Source: an uncultured Porphyromonas sp. (GTDB taxonomy: Bacteria > Bacteroidota > Bacteroidia > Bacteroidales > Porphyromonadaceae). Taken from it: a DNA stretch of 64,000 nucleotides. A model generated the notes under the pieces. The model was given only the letters and a program-made list of their open reading frames with translations. It was not told the DNA's origin and made no database searches. Position 1 is the stretch's first letter, and each line of letters opens with the position of its first letter. This document shows positions 63,001-64,000 of the stretch, piece by piece. Where the stretch lies: the NCBI RefSeq assembly GCF_938046015.1, contig NZ_CALIXW010000007.1, forward strand, positions 1 through 64,000. Reading direction: 5' to 3'. The position numbers and the translations under genes are program-made.

Positions 63001-63080
63001 GTCGTCTGCGCCTGGAGGCTGGCCAGCGAGCCGAGGCAGGCCAGGCAAAGGACGAGGCGTCTATAGTTCGTTGACTTCAT
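60063..63080 (-). CDS. Large periplasmic tetratricopeptide-repeat protein
   Basis: This 1005-residue protein has a signal peptide (LVLCLACLGSLASLQA) and then about 20 TPR-like helical pairs, seen as repeating blocks such as AQLLLGLIYLEQGHYSVAQEEL, ALGASLYALGRYDETLKALE, ALELGMVSYNAGRHEEAIKA. TPR proteins bind partner proteins or act as scaffolds. Related large TPR proteins are seen in Bacteroidetes beside outer-membrane barrels, as here (11-base gap to the next gene). The partner and role are not known; a link to envelope assembly or secretion is inference. It follows the RNase Z gene by 50 bases and may share its transcript. Confidence 0.8.
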   Translation of the reverse strand: MKSTNYRRLVLCLACLGSLASLQAQTTDPSRSLLETAQLHQDYASANYLGYLHDLPQLGRLPLEREHAAYRQMLATLMLQRTDHPEELVNRFLTEHPQSLDRAEAQLLLGLIYLEQGHYSVAQEELRRVPLSALAPREAAQLQLALGYSLLKDRRGMEQLAEAKAALEQAADLDGGLVGAQATLYLGTIAQLEGKTELARELFRPESYPEALRPEAACQLVLLEFATQQPEAALSATQPLLRSYPSLSSRPDIRGAQGQAHFALGSYAEAVRYLQPLLTESGYEPNAGERYALGASLYALGRYDETLKALEGVETDKAGDYGAKTLFVQANSLLKLGQSSAAALAFSRAAAHPAADRQLREAALYNGVLLQYQTQRANFGQTVRAAEAFVKEYPQSKHHAEVLGLMKRLFLTNKDYSQSLATLQRLQLQSRDLDEAKQYVLLRLGEDALSKGRYPEAEQRLSEGIKLATQPDYTAQCYLLRALTYLQEGRYAESARDVQHSRSAQFSVPLSAYVEGYAYYNSKRYSEAQRAFTSYLSQASSEPTARRVDALCRRADSYLVQHRSKEALEDYRAANELAPGGNDEALYRMAAIQGRWGNYAKQIESLDLLARLYPESAHLPEVLYDKGRAQILSKAPVTEAQRTFSQLIQRYPESSYARLGALELGMVSYNAGRHEEAIKAYKDLIARYPDSEEARSALSDLKNIYIDLDRVDEYSAYAATLGKQLSPSEEEGAHLQYLSLESKYKKDKEGTVSALENYVRAYPKSRDAGKAELLLARHYEETQRSAEATAIYTKLAEPARSLDLRIPALEALARLQKAEGKLAASTASWSKLYALEGLEAPQKIRYGVQLASSAHEAKDYKRSLAVTSELLKRSDLGTSARSSLILIKGKSEEATGATGQALKTYEALLKQGDSPEGAEGIVRHADLLLRSGKPAEARKSLDSFIAAGTTQQYWLARAFLLLADCYQRTGETYLAKQYVESLRDNYKGSEEDIQRMISERLASYK

Positions 63081-63130
63081 TCGTATATAGGGCTAGGGTG
63101 GGGGGGCGGTGGTGGGAACGCAGGCGAGGG

Positions 63131-64000
63131 CTAGACCTCGAGGGTCATCAGTTCGTCGGCTGCGGTCGTCTCTGGGAAGAGGGCGCGTGCCTCCTCCAGC
63201 AAGGGAGTGGCATCGCTATAGCGTGCGGAGTAGTGTCCTATGAGGAGGCGCCCTACGCCCGAGGCGCGAGCGATCTGGGCGGCCTGCTCGGCCGTGCTAT
63301 GCCCCGTCTCGGCGGCGCGTGCAGCTCGCTCGCGGGGGAAGGTCGCCTCGTGGTAGAGGAGGTCTACTCCCTGTAGGAGGGGGATGAGGGCGGGGCGATA
63401 GGCGGTGTCGGAGCAGTAGGCGTAGCTGCGGCCGGCCTTGGCAGGGCGCGTCAGCCGTGCGTTGGGGATGAGCTGCCCCTCGGGCGTCGTGTAGTCGGCT
63501 CCCTCACGTAGGGCCTTGAAGGCGCTGACGGGCACGCCGTAGAAGTCGCAGGAGGCGCGGTCGATATGCCGCTCGAGCCCACGCTCGCGGAAGAGGTAGC
63601 CCGTGCAGGGCATGCGGTGGTCTAGCGGGAGGCTGCTCACCGTAAGGGAGCGATCCTCGTAGACGGGGCCTGCCTGCCTATCGTCGAGGGTATGCACCTC
63701 GATCTCATAGCCGAGCCAGCTGGTGCTGGAGCTGATGAAGGGGGCGAGGTAGTCGGCGATGCCGCGTGGGCCGTAGATGGGCAGGGCACGGCGCCGCCCG
63801 AGGAGACTTAGCGTCGAGAGGAGCCCTGGCAGGCCGTAGCAGTGATCGCCGTGCAGGTGGGAGATGAAGACCGCGACGAGCCGACCGAAGTCCAGCCGAA
63901 GGGCACGCCACTGGCGCTGCGCTCCCTCACCGCAGTCGATGAGGAAGAGCTTCTCGCGGTAGGCCACGACCTGGGCACTGGGATAGTGCCGTGTCGTAGG
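63131..64000 (-). CDS. rnz: Ribonuclease Z, N-terminus cut by the window edge
   Basis: Metallo-beta-lactamase enzyme that trims the 3' end of tRNA precursors. The open frame continues to base 64000 as PTTRHYPSAQVVAYREK, the expected N-terminal part of RNase Z, so only about 10 residues and the start codon are missing; the GTG at 63967 is internal. Motifs are FLIDCGEGAQRQW, the zinc site SHLHGDHCYGLPG, the later AYCSDTAYRPALIPLL and ADLLYHEATFP-type block (VDLLYHEATFPRERA), and RLLIGHYSARY. The TPR gene follows 50 bases downstream. Confidence 0.93.
   Translation of the reverse strand, partial: PTTRHYPSAQVVAYREKLFLIDCGEGAQRQWRALRLDFGRLVAVFISHLHGDHCYGLPGLLSTLSLLGRRRALPIYGPRGIADYLAPFISSSTSWLGYEIEVHTLDDRQAGPVYEDRSLTVSSLPLDHRMPCTGYLFRERGLERHIDRASCDFYGVPVSAFKALREGADYTTPEGQLIPNARLTRPAKAGRSYAYCSDTAYRPALIPLLQGVDLLYHEATFPRERAARAAETGHSTAEQAAQIARASGVGRLLIGHYSARYSDATPLLEEARALFPETTAADELMTLEV

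Overview
The window looks like a chromosomal segment of a GC-rich member of the order Bacteroidales, most likely Porphyromonas or a close relative. Several features support this: SusC/Oar-type receptors with an N-terminal carboxypeptidase-like domain, a fused MurF-alanine racemase, a GSCFA protein, a GH92 mannosidase, glycine-lipid-type acyltransferases, a Wolinella-type fumarate reductase, GroEL with a GGM tail, and many TAnnTTTG boxes, the Bacteroidetes -7 promoter element, ahead of genes. No rRNA, tRNA, CRISPR array, insertion sequence or prophage was seen.

Layout. 1-3 kb: accessory stretch with an HD-type alarmone-hydrolase-like gene, a remnant ORF, and an AT-richer gene whose residues fit an R-STS-ExE ADP-ribosyltransferase. 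3-14 kb: an Oar-like receptor, rpsP with a long charged tail, and a four-gene operon (TonB receptor, two paralogous lipoproteins, DUF4876-like lipoprotein) that is probably a nutrient or metal uptake system. 14.2-15.4 kb: three copies of a large hairpin repeat. 15.5-24.3 kb, minus strand: sppA, lpxK, thiL, tsaC, a ClC channel, an AlkD-like HEAT protein and an RluD-type pseudouridine synthase in one close-packed run, plus a DUF6122 membrane protein. 24.6-26.6 kb: groES-groEL. 27.2-37.9 kb, plus strand: valS, glsA-like, glsB-like, yraN, GSCFA, murF-alr and GH92, several overlapping by a few bases. 38.3-45.4 kb: uvrA, then frdCAB. 45.9-55.2 kb, minus strand: a lamin-tail-domain protein, a Xer recombinase, pdxH, a nitroreductase, a PurF-like amidotransferase, yidC and pyrG. 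55.9-64 kb: a lipoprotein with a 52-residue downstream peptide gene, tpx, an outer-membrane barrel protein, a 1005-residue TPR protein, and an RNase Z gene cut by the window edge.

The most striking non-genic signal is a set of short arrays with a 22-bp step. Six intergenic arrays (at 1440, 7194, 14122, 26876, 38038 and 46872) each hold four copies of a 16-18 bp dyad built from two interchangeable half-site types, CTGAGGG and CTGACTG. Two further arrays (41388 and 55449) hold five AT-rich units, also at exactly 22 bp. All eight lie outside genes. They look like dispersed binding or recombination sites, or REP-like elements; their role is unknown and I could not check whether they have been described.
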